Source: Fen-1077 sp050014355
Lineage (GTDB): Bacteria; Chloroflexota; Dehalococcoidia; Dehalococcoidales; RBG-16-60-22
NCBI GenBank assembly: GCA_050014355.1
Contig: JBEKDL010000068.1
Span: forward strand, 1-9,239
Length of the DNA: 9,239 nucleotides
Direction of reading: 5' to 3'
Made by a program: the position numbers and the translations under genes. Below the pieces are notes generated by a model. It was given only the letters and a program-made list of their open reading frames with translations, ran no database searches and was not told the origin of the DNA. Shown here in pieces: positions 1 through 6,737 of this stretch. The number at the start of each line of letters is the position of its first letter. Position 1 is the first letter of the stretch.

Positions 1-137
1 AGGTTATAACCGCAATCAGGATTGGTACAAACCCATGCTTTATAATGGATAGCTGCTCCCTGACTGCCAAAATCGGATAAGGGTACCAGGTCTCCAGAGT
101 TGCATTTCTGGCACTTGGGGAATGTGATTTGTTCCAT
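1..137 (-). CDS. Small zinc-ribbon protein, 5' end only (cut by window edge)
   Basis: Reading the minus strand from the ATG at 137-135 gives 45 codons with no stop before the window edge, so the C-terminus is missing. The protein begins MEQITFPKCQKC and has cysteine pairs C9-x2-C12 and C37-x4-C42, the spacing of a treble-clef or zinc-ribbon fold that binds one zinc. No catalytic motif is visible in the part seen. The start is supported by a very strong ribosome binding site (GGGAGGAGG, minus strand, just upstream in 142-150) and a promoter at 180-209. It is divergent from hypA, so it is probably not part of the maturation operon. I cannot assign a function; small proteins of this kind are usually annotated as hypothetical zinc-ribbon proteins. 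The reading frame is well supported, the role is unknown. Confidence 0.7.
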   Translation of the reverse strand, partial: MEQITFPKCQKCNSGDLVPLSDFGSQGAAIHYKAWVCTNPDCGYN

Positions 138-179
138 TGGTCCTCCTCCCAGCCTAATAAGTAGCATTAAAACCGTATT

Positions 180-209
180 AGTATACCTTATAACTGCGAT
201 AGTTGACAA
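180..209 (-). promoter_or_regulatory. Sigma70-type promoter for the minus-strand zinc-ribbon gene
   Basis: On the minus strand there is a -35 box TTGTCA (204-209) and a -10 box TATACT (180-185), 18 bases apart, each one mismatch from consensus. The predicted start lies about 35 bases upstream of the ATG at 137, with the ribosome binding site between. The -35 overlaps a plus-strand TTGACA at 203-208, so the two divergent genes share this stretch. Confidence 0.55.
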
Positions 210-229
210 GGGGGGTACTCTCGCGCCAT

Positions 230-258
230 TTGCCCGCATGCCTGTACTCCTTTATAAT
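230..258 (+). promoter_or_regulatory. Candidate promoter for the hyp operon
   Basis: A perfect TATAAT (253-258) lies 17 bases after TTGCCC (230-235, 4 of 6 matches to the -35 consensus). Transcription would start near 265, leaving a leader of only about 10 bases before the hypA ATG at 275. No clear Shine-Dalgarno sequence precedes that ATG, which would fit near-leaderless initiation. The weak -35 keeps this tentative, and the TTGACA at 203-208 has no good -10 at normal spacing. Confidence 0.4.
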
Positions 259-274
259 TGAAGTAGATACTAAG

Positions 275-616
275 ATGCACGAGTACAGCATCACCGAAAG
301 CATTTTGTCTCTGGCCCTGGAAAAAGCTAACGAGGCTAAAGCGGGACGGATTACCCGTGTAAACCTGGTGCTGGGCGAGCTATCGGGGGTAGTAGGCGAT
401 TGTGTGCGGCAATATTTTGAAATCCTCGGGAAAGATACCATCGCGGACAGCGCGGTGTTATCGTTTGAGATGAAGCCTACCATGTTGAAATGCCGCCAGT
501 GTGAGAGGGAATTTTCCCCGGCCGACCACGACTGGGTCTGTCCCGACTGCCATGAGCCGAATGTGGAGATAATATCGGGGCGCGAATGCTATATGGAAAG
601 TATCGAGGTGGAGTAA
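275..616 (+). CDS. hypA: Hydrogenase maturation nickel metallochaperone HypA
   Basis: The product is a 113-residue HypA, the usual family length. HypA binds nickel through its N-terminal Met-His-Glu and works with HypB to load nickel into the hydrogenase large subunit in the cytoplasm. The sequence opens MHEYSITES, with His2 present, and has the structural zinc site as two CxxC pairs (CRQC near residue 73 and CPDC near residue 88). The frame stays open upstream to a TTG at 203, but the conserved MHE start fixes the ATG at 275. The TAA (614-616) directly abuts the hypB ATG, so the two are translationally coupled. No good Shine-Dalgarno sequence is seen. First gene of the operon. Confidence 0.95.
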   Translation: MHEYSITESILSLALEKANEAKAGRITRVNLVLGELSGVVGDCVRQYFEILGKDTIADSAVLSFEMKPTMLKCRQCEREFSPADHDWVCPDCHEPNVEIISGRECYMESIEVE

Positions 617-1285
617 ATGGCCGTTAAAGTAATCACCGTCGGTGAAAAAGTCCTCATCGCTAACGAGGTCAAAGCGCGGGAGAATAAAAACCGGCTGGAC
701 CAGCACCGCATCCTGACGATTAATATCATGTCCTCGCCGGGGGCGGGCAAGACCAGCGTGATTCTGAATAGTATTAAACACTTCAAAAACAAAATCAGAA
801 TAGCCGTCATCGAAGGCGATGTGGCCTCCACCGTCGATGCCGATAAAGTGAATGCGCTGGGTATACCCGTCGTCCAGATAAATACCGCCGGGGGCTGTCA
901 TCTTGATGCGAACATGGTGGCCCCGGCACTGGACGACTTGCCCCTGGAAAAGACCGATTTGCTGTTCATCGAGAACGTCGGCAATCTCATCTGCCCGAAC
1001 AACTATATCCTTGGCGAGGATAAAAGGGTGATGATTGCCAGCCTGCCCGAGGGGGATGATAAACCTTATAAATACCCGGCCATGTTCGCGGATACGGACG
1101 TGGTGCTCCTTAATAAAACCGACCTCCAGCCCTACCTCGATTTCAATGCGGACGCCTTCAAAAAAGTCGTGACCGGCCTGAACCCGGATGTCTTTATCTT
1201 TCCCGTTTCCAGCAAGACCGGCGCGGGCATGGCAGCCTGGTTCTCCTGGCTGGAAACCGCCTTAAAAAATAAACGGAACAGGTAA
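617..1285 (+). CDS. hypB: Hydrogenase nickel incorporation GTPase HypB
   Basis: This 222-residue SIMIBI-class GTPase couples GTP hydrolysis to nickel transfer with HypA. Visible motifs are the P-loop SSPGAGKTS (39-47), the metal-site Cys93-His94 in AGGCH, the switch region ENVGNLICP (119-127) with Cys126, and the guanine-specificity motif NKTDL (166-170). Those cysteines and the histidine form the nickel or zinc site at the dimer interface in the family. The N-terminus has neither the CxxCGC nickel motif of E. coli HypB nor a histidine-rich storage stretch, so this is the short form, as in many archaea and Helicobacter. The start directly follows the hypA stop; GAGG at 605-608 and GGAG at 610-613, within hypA, can act as the ribosome binding site. 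Four bases separate it from hypF. Confidence 0.96.
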   Translation: MAVKVITVGEKVLIANEVKARENKNRLDQHRILTINIMSSPGAGKTSVILNSIKHFKNKIRIAVIEGDVASTVDADKVNALGIPVVQINTAGGCHLDANMVAPALDDLPLEKTDLLFIENVGNLICPNNYILGEDKRVMIASLPEGDDKPYKYPAMFADTDVVLLNKTDLQPYLDFNADAFKKVVTGLNPDVFIFPVSSKTGAGMAAWFSWLETALKNKRNR

Positions 1286-1289
1286 TGAT

Positions 1290-3596
1290 ATGGCGAAAAC
1301 ACCCGTCTTGAGTCTGGCCCGTATCAATGTCCGCGGCGTGGTCCAGGGCGTCGGTTTCAGGCCCTTCGTTTACCAGCTTGCCACCCGGCACAACCTTAAA
1401 GGCTGGGTTTGCAACACTTCCGGGGACGTGAGCATCGAGGTGGAGGGGGACTCTCAAAACATCGAGCAGTTCGTCCGTGAGCTGCAGGAAAAGGCACCGC
1501 CGCTGGCGCATATCCGGGAAGTAACCGTTGCGCCGGGCCCGCCCGCCGGCTACCCGGTTTTTAAAATCCGCCCCAGCCTCGCGGAAGAAGGGAAATACCA
1601 GCTCGTCTCTCCTGATATCGCCACCTGCCCCGACTGCCTGCGGGAAATTTTCGACCCCGCCGACCGGCGCTACCGCTATCCCTTTACCAACTGCACCAAC
1701 TGCGGCCCGCGCTTTACCATAATTGCCGATATCCCTTACGACCGCCCCAACACCACCATGAAAAACTTCCGGATGTGCCCGCAGTGCCAGCAGGAGTACG
1801 ATGACCCGCGCGACCGCCGCTTTCACGCCCAGCCCAACGCCTGCCCGGTTTGCGGTCCGCAACTTCAACTGCTGGATGCCACCGAAAAACAGGTGCCCTG
1901 CGCTGATATCATTCAAGAAACCGCCTCGCTGCTGGGCGCCGGCAGGACTGTCGCCGTTAAAGGGCTCGGCGGCTTCCTGCTGGCCTGCGATGCTTCGGAT
2001 GATGGTGCTGTTGGTCGCCTGCGCCGGCGGAAAAAGCGCCCCGCCAAACCCCTGGCAGTCATGGTCGAATCTATCGATGAAGCTAAAAAACATTGTTATG
2101 TCAACTCTACCGAAGAAGAACTGCTTCGGTCACCGGGCAGCCCTATCGTTCTGATGAGATGGAAAGCTAACTCCACGATAGCGCGGTCGGTCGCCCCCGG
2201 CCTCGACCATCTCGGTGTGATGTTACCCTATACCCCCCTCCACCACCTCGTTATGAGAGCGACGGGTCTGCCGCTGGTCATGACCTCCGGCAACCTCTCC
2301 GAAGAGCCAATAGCTAAAGACAACGGCGAAGCGGTGCAAAGGCTGGCCGGCATCGCCGATTTCTTCCTGGTGCATAACCGTGATATCTACGCGCGCTACG
2401 ACGATAGCGTGATGATGGTGGTAAAAAATAGCCCGCAGTTCATCCGGCGCGCCCGGGGCTTTGCCCCCCACCCCATCCGGCTTAAGAATAAAAGCCGTCA
2501 GATACTCGGCTGCGGTGCCGAGGAGAAAAACACCTTTTGCCTGACGCGGGACGATTACGCCTTCGTCAGCCAGCATATCGGCGACATGGAAAACATCGAA
2601 ACGCTGGAGCATTTTACGAACACGATAGAGCTCTATAAGAAGCTGTTCAGAATAAACCCTGAAATCATCGCCTGCGACCTCCACCCGGAGTACCTGCCCA
2701 CTAAATACGCTCAAGAATTAGCTACCGGACAAAATATCTCTCTCGTGCTGGTACAGCACCACCATGCCCATATCGCCGGCTGCCTGGCGGAAAACGGGGC
2801 GGAGGGGCCGGTTATCGGGGTGGCGCTGGACGGCACCGGCTACGGGACGGACGGGCAGATATGGGGCGGCGAGTTCCTTGTCGCGGACTATCAAGGTTTT
2901 CAGAGGCTGGCGCACCTCGAATACCTGCCCCTGCCCGGCGGCGCCCTGGCCATCAAGAAACCTTACCGTACGGCTATCGGATATTTGCTGGCGCTGGGTA
3001 TTTATCCTGATGATAAACTCCCGCTTAATGCGTACCTGAATCCCGCTGAATTGGGACTGATTAAAAACCAGGTCGAAAAGAAGATTAACGCGCCGCTGAC
3101 TTCCAGCATGGGGCGCCTTTTTGATGCCGTGGCCGCGCTCATCGGTGTCCGGGGGTTAATCCAGTACGAGGCCCAGGCGGCCATCGAGCTGGAGGTGCTT
3201 GCCCGAGGAGCCGAAAGCGAGACCGGCAAATACCCGTTTGCCGCTGTTGAGCAGGACGGCGTCACCATCATTAAAATTCGCGATTTGCTGGCCTCGATTA
3301 TCAGCGATTTGCAAGCCAGCGTACCTAAGGAGGTTATCGCTGTTAAATTTCATAACACTGTTGTTAATATGATTGTAGACATATGCAGCCAGATCTCGAA
3401 GAAGACCGGCTTAAAGGGTGTTGTTTTGAGCGGCGGCGTCTTCCAGAACCGCCTTTTACTCTCTAAAACCGCACCCACCCTTGAGGCGGCAGGTTTTAAA
3501 GTATATACTCACCATCAGGTGCCCTGTAATGACGGCTGTATATCCCTGGGGCAGGTCGTCGTTGGGAATTCAATATGGAGAAAAAATAATGACTAA
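1290..3596 (+). CDS. hypF: Carbamoyltransferase HypF, full length
   Basis: HypF converts carbamoyl phosphate and ATP to carbamoyl-AMP and transfers the carbamoyl group to the C-terminal cysteine of HypE, the precursor of the cyanide ligands. At 768 residues it is full length (E. coli about 750). Domains in order: acylphosphatase-like (about 8-95, with RGVVQGVGFRPFVYQ); two zinc fingers (C113/C116 with C135/C138, and C163/C166 with C185/C188); a YrdC-like nucleotide-binding domain (about 205-390, with KGLGGFLL and TSGNLSEEP); and a Kae1-like carbamoyltransferase domain (about 405-760). The last has GCGAEEKNTFCL, the metal-binding QHHHAH near 489-494, SMGRLFDA and SGGVFQNRL. AGG at 1280-1282 is a plausible ribosome binding site. 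The end overlaps the next gene by 8 bases. No frameshift is seen. Confidence 0.97.
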   Translation: MAKTPVLSLARINVRGVVQGVGFRPFVYQLATRHNLKGWVCNTSGDVSIEVEGDSQNIEQFVRELQEKAPPLAHIREVTVAPGPPAGYPVFKIRPSLAEEGKYQLVSPDIATCPDCLREIFDPADRRYRYPFTNCTNCGPRFTIIADIPYDRPNTTMKNFRMCPQCQQEYDDPRDRRFHAQPNACPVCGPQLQLLDATEKQVPCADIIQETASLLGAGRTVAVKGLGGFLLACDASDDGAVGRLRRRKKRPAKPLAVMVESIDEAKKHCYVNSTEEELLRSPGSPIVLMRWKANSTIARSVAPGLDHLGVMLPYTPLHHLVMRATGLPLVMTSGNLSEEPIAKDNGEAVQRLAGIADFFLVHNRDIYARYDDSVMMVVKNSPQFIRRARGFAPHPIRLKNKSRQILGCGAEEKNTFCLTRDDYAFVSQHIGDMENIETLEHFTNTIELYKKLFRINPEIIACDLHPEYLPTKYAQELATGQNISLVLVQHHHAHIAGCLAENGAEGPVIGVALDGTGYGTDGQIWGGEFLVADYQGFQRLAHLEYLPLPGGALAIKKPYRTAIGYLLALGIYPDDKLPLNAYLNPAELGLIKNQVEKKINAPLTSSMGRLFDAVAALIGVRGLIQYEAQAAIELEVLARGAESETGKYPFAAVEQDGVTIIKIRDLLASIISDLQASVPKEVIAVKFHNTVVNMIVDICSQISKKTGLKGVVLSGGVFQNRLLLSKTAPTLEAAGFKVYTHHQVPCNDGCISLGQVVVGNSIWRKNND

Positions 3597-4167
3597 AAAG
3601 ACATTCGGACCGCAGACATGGCTCTACCCCGAGCCCACGGTGCTGGTCGGCGCTAACGTCGACGGCCGGCCGAATTTCATGGCCGTGGCCTGGGCAGGAA
3701 TCGCCTGCGGCAATCCGCCGTGTATTTCCGTGGCGCTAAGGCATGCCAGGCACACCCTCAAAGGCGTCCGCCAGAACATGACTTTTTCCGTCAATATCCC
3801 CTCGACCGACCTGGTCAAAGAGACGGACTATTGCGGCCTCGTCTCCGGCGCGAAAACGGACAAGGTCAGGGACTGTAAGTTTGAGGTGTTTTACGGCCAG
3901 CTGGAGAGCGCCCCGCTCATCGAGCAGTGTCCCATCAATATGGAATGCGAGGTTCAGCACATTCTCAACCTTGGCAGCCATGCGCTGGTCGTCGGCAGCA
4001 TCATCGAGACACACATCTCGGAAGATTGCTTGACTGACGGCCAGCCCGACGTCAAGAAGATTAGACCGATTATCTATAACCCGCGGCCGGCCACCGGGTA
4101 TTACGCGGTGGGAAACAGTGTCGCCGCCGCTTTCAGTGTGGGCAAAGTAATTAAAAGTAAAGGATAA
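3589..4167 (+). CDS. Flavin reductase family protein (split-barrel FMN-binding, flavoredoxin-like)
   Basis: The product has 192 residues and resembles the flavin reductase-like split barrels (flavoredoxin and related FMN-binding proteins). Supporting segments are PEPTVLVGANVDGRPNFMAVAW (in 15-35), NPPCISVALR (42-51), the FSVNIPS strand (66-72) and DYCGLVSGAKTDK (80-92), the order typical of this family. Members bind FMN and act as small electron carriers or flavin reductases in the cytoplasm of anaerobes. The frame is open upstream to 3481, but GGAG at 3577-3580 sits 8 bases before the ATG at 3589, and conservation begins there. The start overlaps the end of hypF by 8 bases and the stop is 5 bases before hypC, so it is co-translated with the maturation genes although it is not a standard hyp gene. 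Its substrate cannot be read from the sequence. Confidence 0.88.
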   Translation: MTKKTFGPQTWLYPEPTVLVGANVDGRPNFMAVAWAGIACGNPPCISVALRHARHTLKGVRQNMTFSVNIPSTDLVKETDYCGLVSGAKTDKVRDCKFEVFYGQLESAPLIEQCPINMECEVQHILNLGSHALVVGSIIETHISEDCLTDGQPDVKKIRPIIYNPRPATGYYAVGNSVAAAFSVGKVIKSKG

Positions 4168-4172
4168 CCGCA

Positions 4173-4394
4173 ATGTGTTTAGCCATACCGGCACTAATTA
4201 AAACAATTAAAGGCGAGCAGGCCGTCGTGGATATCGAGGGCGTCCGGCGGGAGGTGAGTTTGCAGCTTACGCCGGAGGCTAAAGTGGGCGACTACGTGCT
4301 CCTGCATACCGGGTACGCTATCGGCGTCATCGACCCCGCTGAAGCCGAGGAAACGCTGACTTTGTTAAGGCAGATAAGCGAGGCGAGCGCTTAA
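4173..4394 (+). CDS. hypC: Hydrogenase assembly chaperone HypC/HypG family
   Basis: HypC (73 residues) is the small chaperone that carries the iron cofactor precursor with HypD and then escorts the immature large subunit. The N-terminus is the family signature MCLAIP, whose Cys2 (exposed after Met removal) binds iron. The rest forms the expected OB-like barrel, with VDIEGVRREVSLQL, VGDYVLLHTGYAIGVID and an acidic C-terminal helix. AAAGGA just upstream at about 4159-4164 supports the ATG. It lies 5 bases after the flavin reductase gene. A 109-base gap follows, holding an inverted repeat, and then hypD. Confidence 0.96.
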   Translation: MCLAIPALIKTIKGEQAVVDIEGVRREVSLQLTPEAKVGDYVLLHTGYAIGVIDPAEAEETLTLLRQISEASA

Positions 4395-4401
4395 AAACGT
4401 T

Positions 4402-4487
4402 GTCATTGCGAGGAGCAACGCGGCGTGGCAATCTCTATCTTCGCATTGAATGTATCATTGGGATTGCCACGCTTCGCTCGCAATGAC
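4402..4487. repeat. Imperfect inverted repeat in the hypC-hypD gap (MITE-like, copy 1)
   Basis: The outer arm GTCATTGCGAG (4402-4412) is exactly complementary to CTCGCAATGAC (4477-4487), and the inner arm CGTGGCAATC (4424-4433) to GATTGCCACG (4462-4471). The left arm has 11 bases between the two blocks and the right arm 5, so the stem has an asymmetric bulge. About 28 AT-rich bases form the loop. A related, more degraded copy lies at 6597-6719. It resembles short palindromic repeats found between genes in many environmental bacterial genomes, probably non-autonomous mobile elements. In RNA it would fold into a long hairpin inside the operon transcript. Confidence 0.85.
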
Positions 4488-4503
4488 CAAGAACCGAGAA
4501 TAA

Positions 4504-5598
4504 TTGAAATACGTTAACGAGTACCGCGACCCCGAGCTGGGCAAAAAGCTGCTTGAAAGAATTCACCGCCGTTCCCGTAAACTCGCCAGGCTCATGGAGT
4601 TTTGCGGCGGGCACACGGTAGCCATTTTCAAATACGGCCTGCGCCAGCTTCTGCCCGCTAACATTGAAATGCTTTCCGGGCCGGGCTGCCCGGTGTGCGT
4701 CACCGCCGCCGCCGACCTCGATAAAGCCATCTCGCTGGGGAAACTCCCCGGCGTTATCGTCGCCAGCTTCGGGGACATGGTCAGAGTGCCGGGCAGCCGC
4801 TCCAGCCTCCAGCAGGCCAGGGCCGCCGGCGCTGACGTCCGCATTGTCTACTCGGCGCAGGACGCACTAGCCATCGCCCGCGATAATCCGTCGAAGTCCG
4901 TGGTGTTCATCGGCATCGGCTTCGAGACTACCGCGCCCACCATTGCCGCTTCTATCTTACAGGCGGAGCGGGAAAAAATAAAAAACTACTTTGTGCTATC
5001 CCTCCATAAAGTCTGTCCGCCGATTATGAAAGCTATCCTCGACCTGGGCGAGGTGAGGCTCGACGGCATTATCTGCCCCGGCCACGTCAGCGCTATCATC
5101 GGCTCCCGCCCTTATCAGTTCCTTGCCGACGACTATCACATCGCCTGCGCCGTCTCCGGTTTCGAGCCGGTAGATATCCTGCTGGCGGTCGATAGGCTGG
5201 TCGAACAGATTGAAAGCGGTCAGCCTAAGGTGGAGATTGCCTACCGCCGCGGCGTCCGGCCGGAGGGCAACGAGACCGCTCTCCGCCTCATGGACACCAT
5301 CTTCGAAATCGGTGCGGCAAACTGGCGCGGTATCGGCCTGGTCCCCGCCAGCGGCTTGCAGATTAAAAAACCGTACGAAAGATTCGATGCCGAAAAGAAC
5401 TTCGATATTAAAACCGGCGCCGCCCGCGAACCAAAGGGCTGCATCTGCGGCGCCATACTACGGGGTGTCAGCACGCCCGAAGCCTGTAAGCTCTTCCGCG
5501 TGACCTGTACGCCGGAGCACCCGGTCGGCCCGTGCATGGTATCATCGGAAGGCAGCTGCGCCGCTTATTACCAGTACGGAGACGATGATGGAAGATAA
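4504..5598 (+). CDS. hypD: Hydrogenase formation iron-sulfur protein HypD
   Basis: HypD (364 residues) is the scaffold, with HypC, for assembly of the Fe(CN)2CO group, and is the redox-active member of the pathway. Motifs in order: CGGHT (34-38), GPGCPVC (59-65, Cys62 and Cys65), GFETTAP (139-145), CPPIM (171-175), CPGHVS (191-196) and the C-terminal cysteine cluster (Cys313, 315, 328, 335, 344, 352) that includes the ligands of the [4Fe-4S] cluster. The start is a TTG: the conserved opening KYVNEYRDPELG begins right after it, and the next methionine is residue 31. Only a weak GAGAA (4496-4500) precedes it, 3 bases away. Copy 1 of the repeat ends 16 bases upstream, so hypD is the one hyp gene not coupled to its neighbour. 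It overlaps hypE at its 3' end. Confidence 0.96.
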   Translation: MKYVNEYRDPELGKKLLERIHRRSRKLARLMEFCGGHTVAIFKYGLRQLLPANIEMLSGPGCPVCVTAAADLDKAISLGKLPGVIVASFGDMVRVPGSRSSLQQARAAGADVRIVYSAQDALAIARDNPSKSVVFIGIGFETTAPTIAASILQAEREKIKNYFVLSLHKVCPPIMKAILDLGEVRLDGIICPGHVSAIIGSRPYQFLADDYHIACAVSGFEPVDILLAVDRLVEQIESGQPKVEIAYRRGVRPEGNETALRLMDTIFEIGAANWRGIGLVPASGLQIKKPYERFDAEKNFDIKTGAAREPKGCICGAILRGVSTPEACKLFRVTCTPEHPVGPCMVSSEGSCAAYYQYGDDDGR

Positions 5599-6589
5599 AA
5601 TTTTGCTCGCCCACGGCAGCGGCGGTAAGCTCATGCACGACCTTATCCAGAGCTTCCTCCCCGAGCTTTCCAACCCCATACTGGAAAGAATGGAAGATTC
5701 CGCCGTCTTCGATGTCAGCGGGCGGCTGGCCTTCACCACCGATAGCTACATCGTCAGGCCGCTTTTTTTCCCCGGTGGCGATATCGGCAAGCTGGCGGTC
5801 TGCGGCACCGTTAATGATTTATCCATGAGCGGGGCCAGGCCGCTTTATTTAAGCCTGGCTTTGATAATAGAAGAAGGCCTGCCGGTGGCCGAGCTAAAAA
5901 AAGTTATCTTGTCCATCAAAAAAGCCGCCGCTGAAGCCGGCGTGAAAATCGTCACCGGCGATACGAAAGTGGCCGACCGTGGCAGCGCCGATAAGCTGTT
6001 TATCAATACCGCCGGCGTCGGCCTGGTGCCGGAAGGAGTCAGTATTTCTGCTGCTAACGCCAGACCCGGCGATAAAATAATCGTCAGCGGCACTATCGGC
6101 GACCACGGCATCGCCGTATTGAGCCAGCGCGAAGGGCTTAAGTTCGATATCCCTGTCCCCTCCGATTGTGCCCCGCTGAACGGTCTTGTCGCGGAGATGC
6201 TCACGGCAATGCGGAACATACACTGTATGCGGGACCCCACCCGCGGCGGTCTGGCCACCACGCTTAACGATTTTGCCGGGAAGTCACAGGTCGGCATCGC
6301 CATCGAAGAATCCAAAATCCCGATTAATAAAGCGGTGCAGGCCGCCTGTGAGCTGCTCGGCCTCGACCCCCTGTATATCGCTAATGAAGGCAAGCTGGTA
6401 GCGGTCGTGCCCCCGGCAGATGCCGATGCGGGACTGGCCGCCATGAAACGCCACAAATACGGTAAAAATGCCGCCATCATTGGCGAGGTCGTTACGGCCC
6501 ATCCCGGCAGGGTCGTGATGAAGACCATCCTGGAAGCCTCCCGCATCGTGGATATGCCTGTCGGCGAACTTCTGCCGAGAATATGCTGA
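5588..6589 (+). CDS. hypE: Carbamoyl-dehydrating HypE (thiocarboxamide to thiocyanate)
   Basis: HypE accepts a carbamoyl group from HypF on its C-terminal cysteine and dehydrates it with ATP to a thiocyanate, the donor of the cyanide ligands. The protein is 333 residues from this ATG and ends PRIC, so the essential terminal cysteine is present. Other family motifs are AHGSGGK near the N-terminus, CGTVNDLSM (about 72-80), GTIGDHG (about 168-174), RDPTRGG (about 215-221) and ANEGK (about 265-269), typical of the PurM/SelD-like ATP-binding fold. Two ATGs in frame, 5585 and 5588, are possible. GGAG at 5578-5581 is 6 bases from 5588 but only 3 from 5585, so I chose 5588. The gene overlaps the end of hypD by 11 bases. 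Confidence 0.96.
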   Translation: MEDKILLAHGSGGKLMHDLIQSFLPELSNPILERMEDSAVFDVSGRLAFTTDSYIVRPLFFPGGDIGKLAVCGTVNDLSMSGARPLYLSLALIIEEGLPVAELKKVILSIKKAAAEAGVKIVTGDTKVADRGSADKLFINTAGVGLVPEGVSISAANARPGDKIIVSGTIGDHGIAVLSQREGLKFDIPVPSDCAPLNGLVAEMLTAMRNIHCMRDPTRGGLATTLNDFAGKSQVGIAIEESKIPINKAVQAACELLGLDPLYIANEGKLVAVVPPADADAGLAAMKRHKYGKNAAIIGEVVTAHPGRVVMKTILEASRIVDMPVGELLPRIC

Positions 6590-6596
6590 AGTAACT

Positions 6597-6719
6597 GTCA
6601 TTGCGAGGAGCGGTTTACTTGCCAAACAAGAGTTTTTTCAGATAAGAGCGACGTGGCAATCTGTAATTAAAATTAAGTCAAAGATTGAGATTACCACGGT
6701 CTTCGGCCTCGCAATAACA
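6597..6719. repeat. Degenerate inverted repeat in the hypE-protease gap (MITE-like, copy 2)
   Basis: The left arm opens GTCATTGCGAGGAGC (6597-6611), identical to 15 bases of copy 1, and resumes as GCGACGTGGCAATCT (6648-6662). In between are about 35 bases (6613-6647) not found in copy 1. The right arm is GAGATTACCACG (6687-6698) and CCTCGCAATAAC (6708-6719), with a few mismatches to a perfect complement. It is therefore the same family, older or damaged by an insertion. It ends 18 bases before the protease start. Confidence 0.75.
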
Positions 6720-6737
6720 CATTTTCTAAGGAGTAAA

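Noticed and set aside
203..274. Extending hypA upstream to a TTG at 203
   Set aside because: The nickel-binding MHE N-terminus of HypA fixes the start at 275, and the extension has no family similarity.
1194..2093. A 299-codon open frame on the minus strand across the hypB-hypF junction
   Set aside because: It is antisense to well supported hyp genes, is low-complexity in alanine, glycine and arginine, and has no motif. Long antisense frames are common in GC-rich genes.
3481..3588. Upstream extension of the flavin reductase gene inside hypF
   Set aside because: It overlaps conserved HypF C-terminal coding sequence, and the GGAG and the start of conservation point to 3589.
4402..4487. Reading repeat copy 1 as a transcription terminator between hypC and hypD
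   Set aside because: No T-run follows the stem, hypD belongs functionally to the operon, and the sequence recurs at 6597-6719.
5845..6546. A 233-codon open frame on the minus strand inside hypE
   Set aside because: It is a shadow of hypE codon usage, with serine- and proline-rich composition and no domain.
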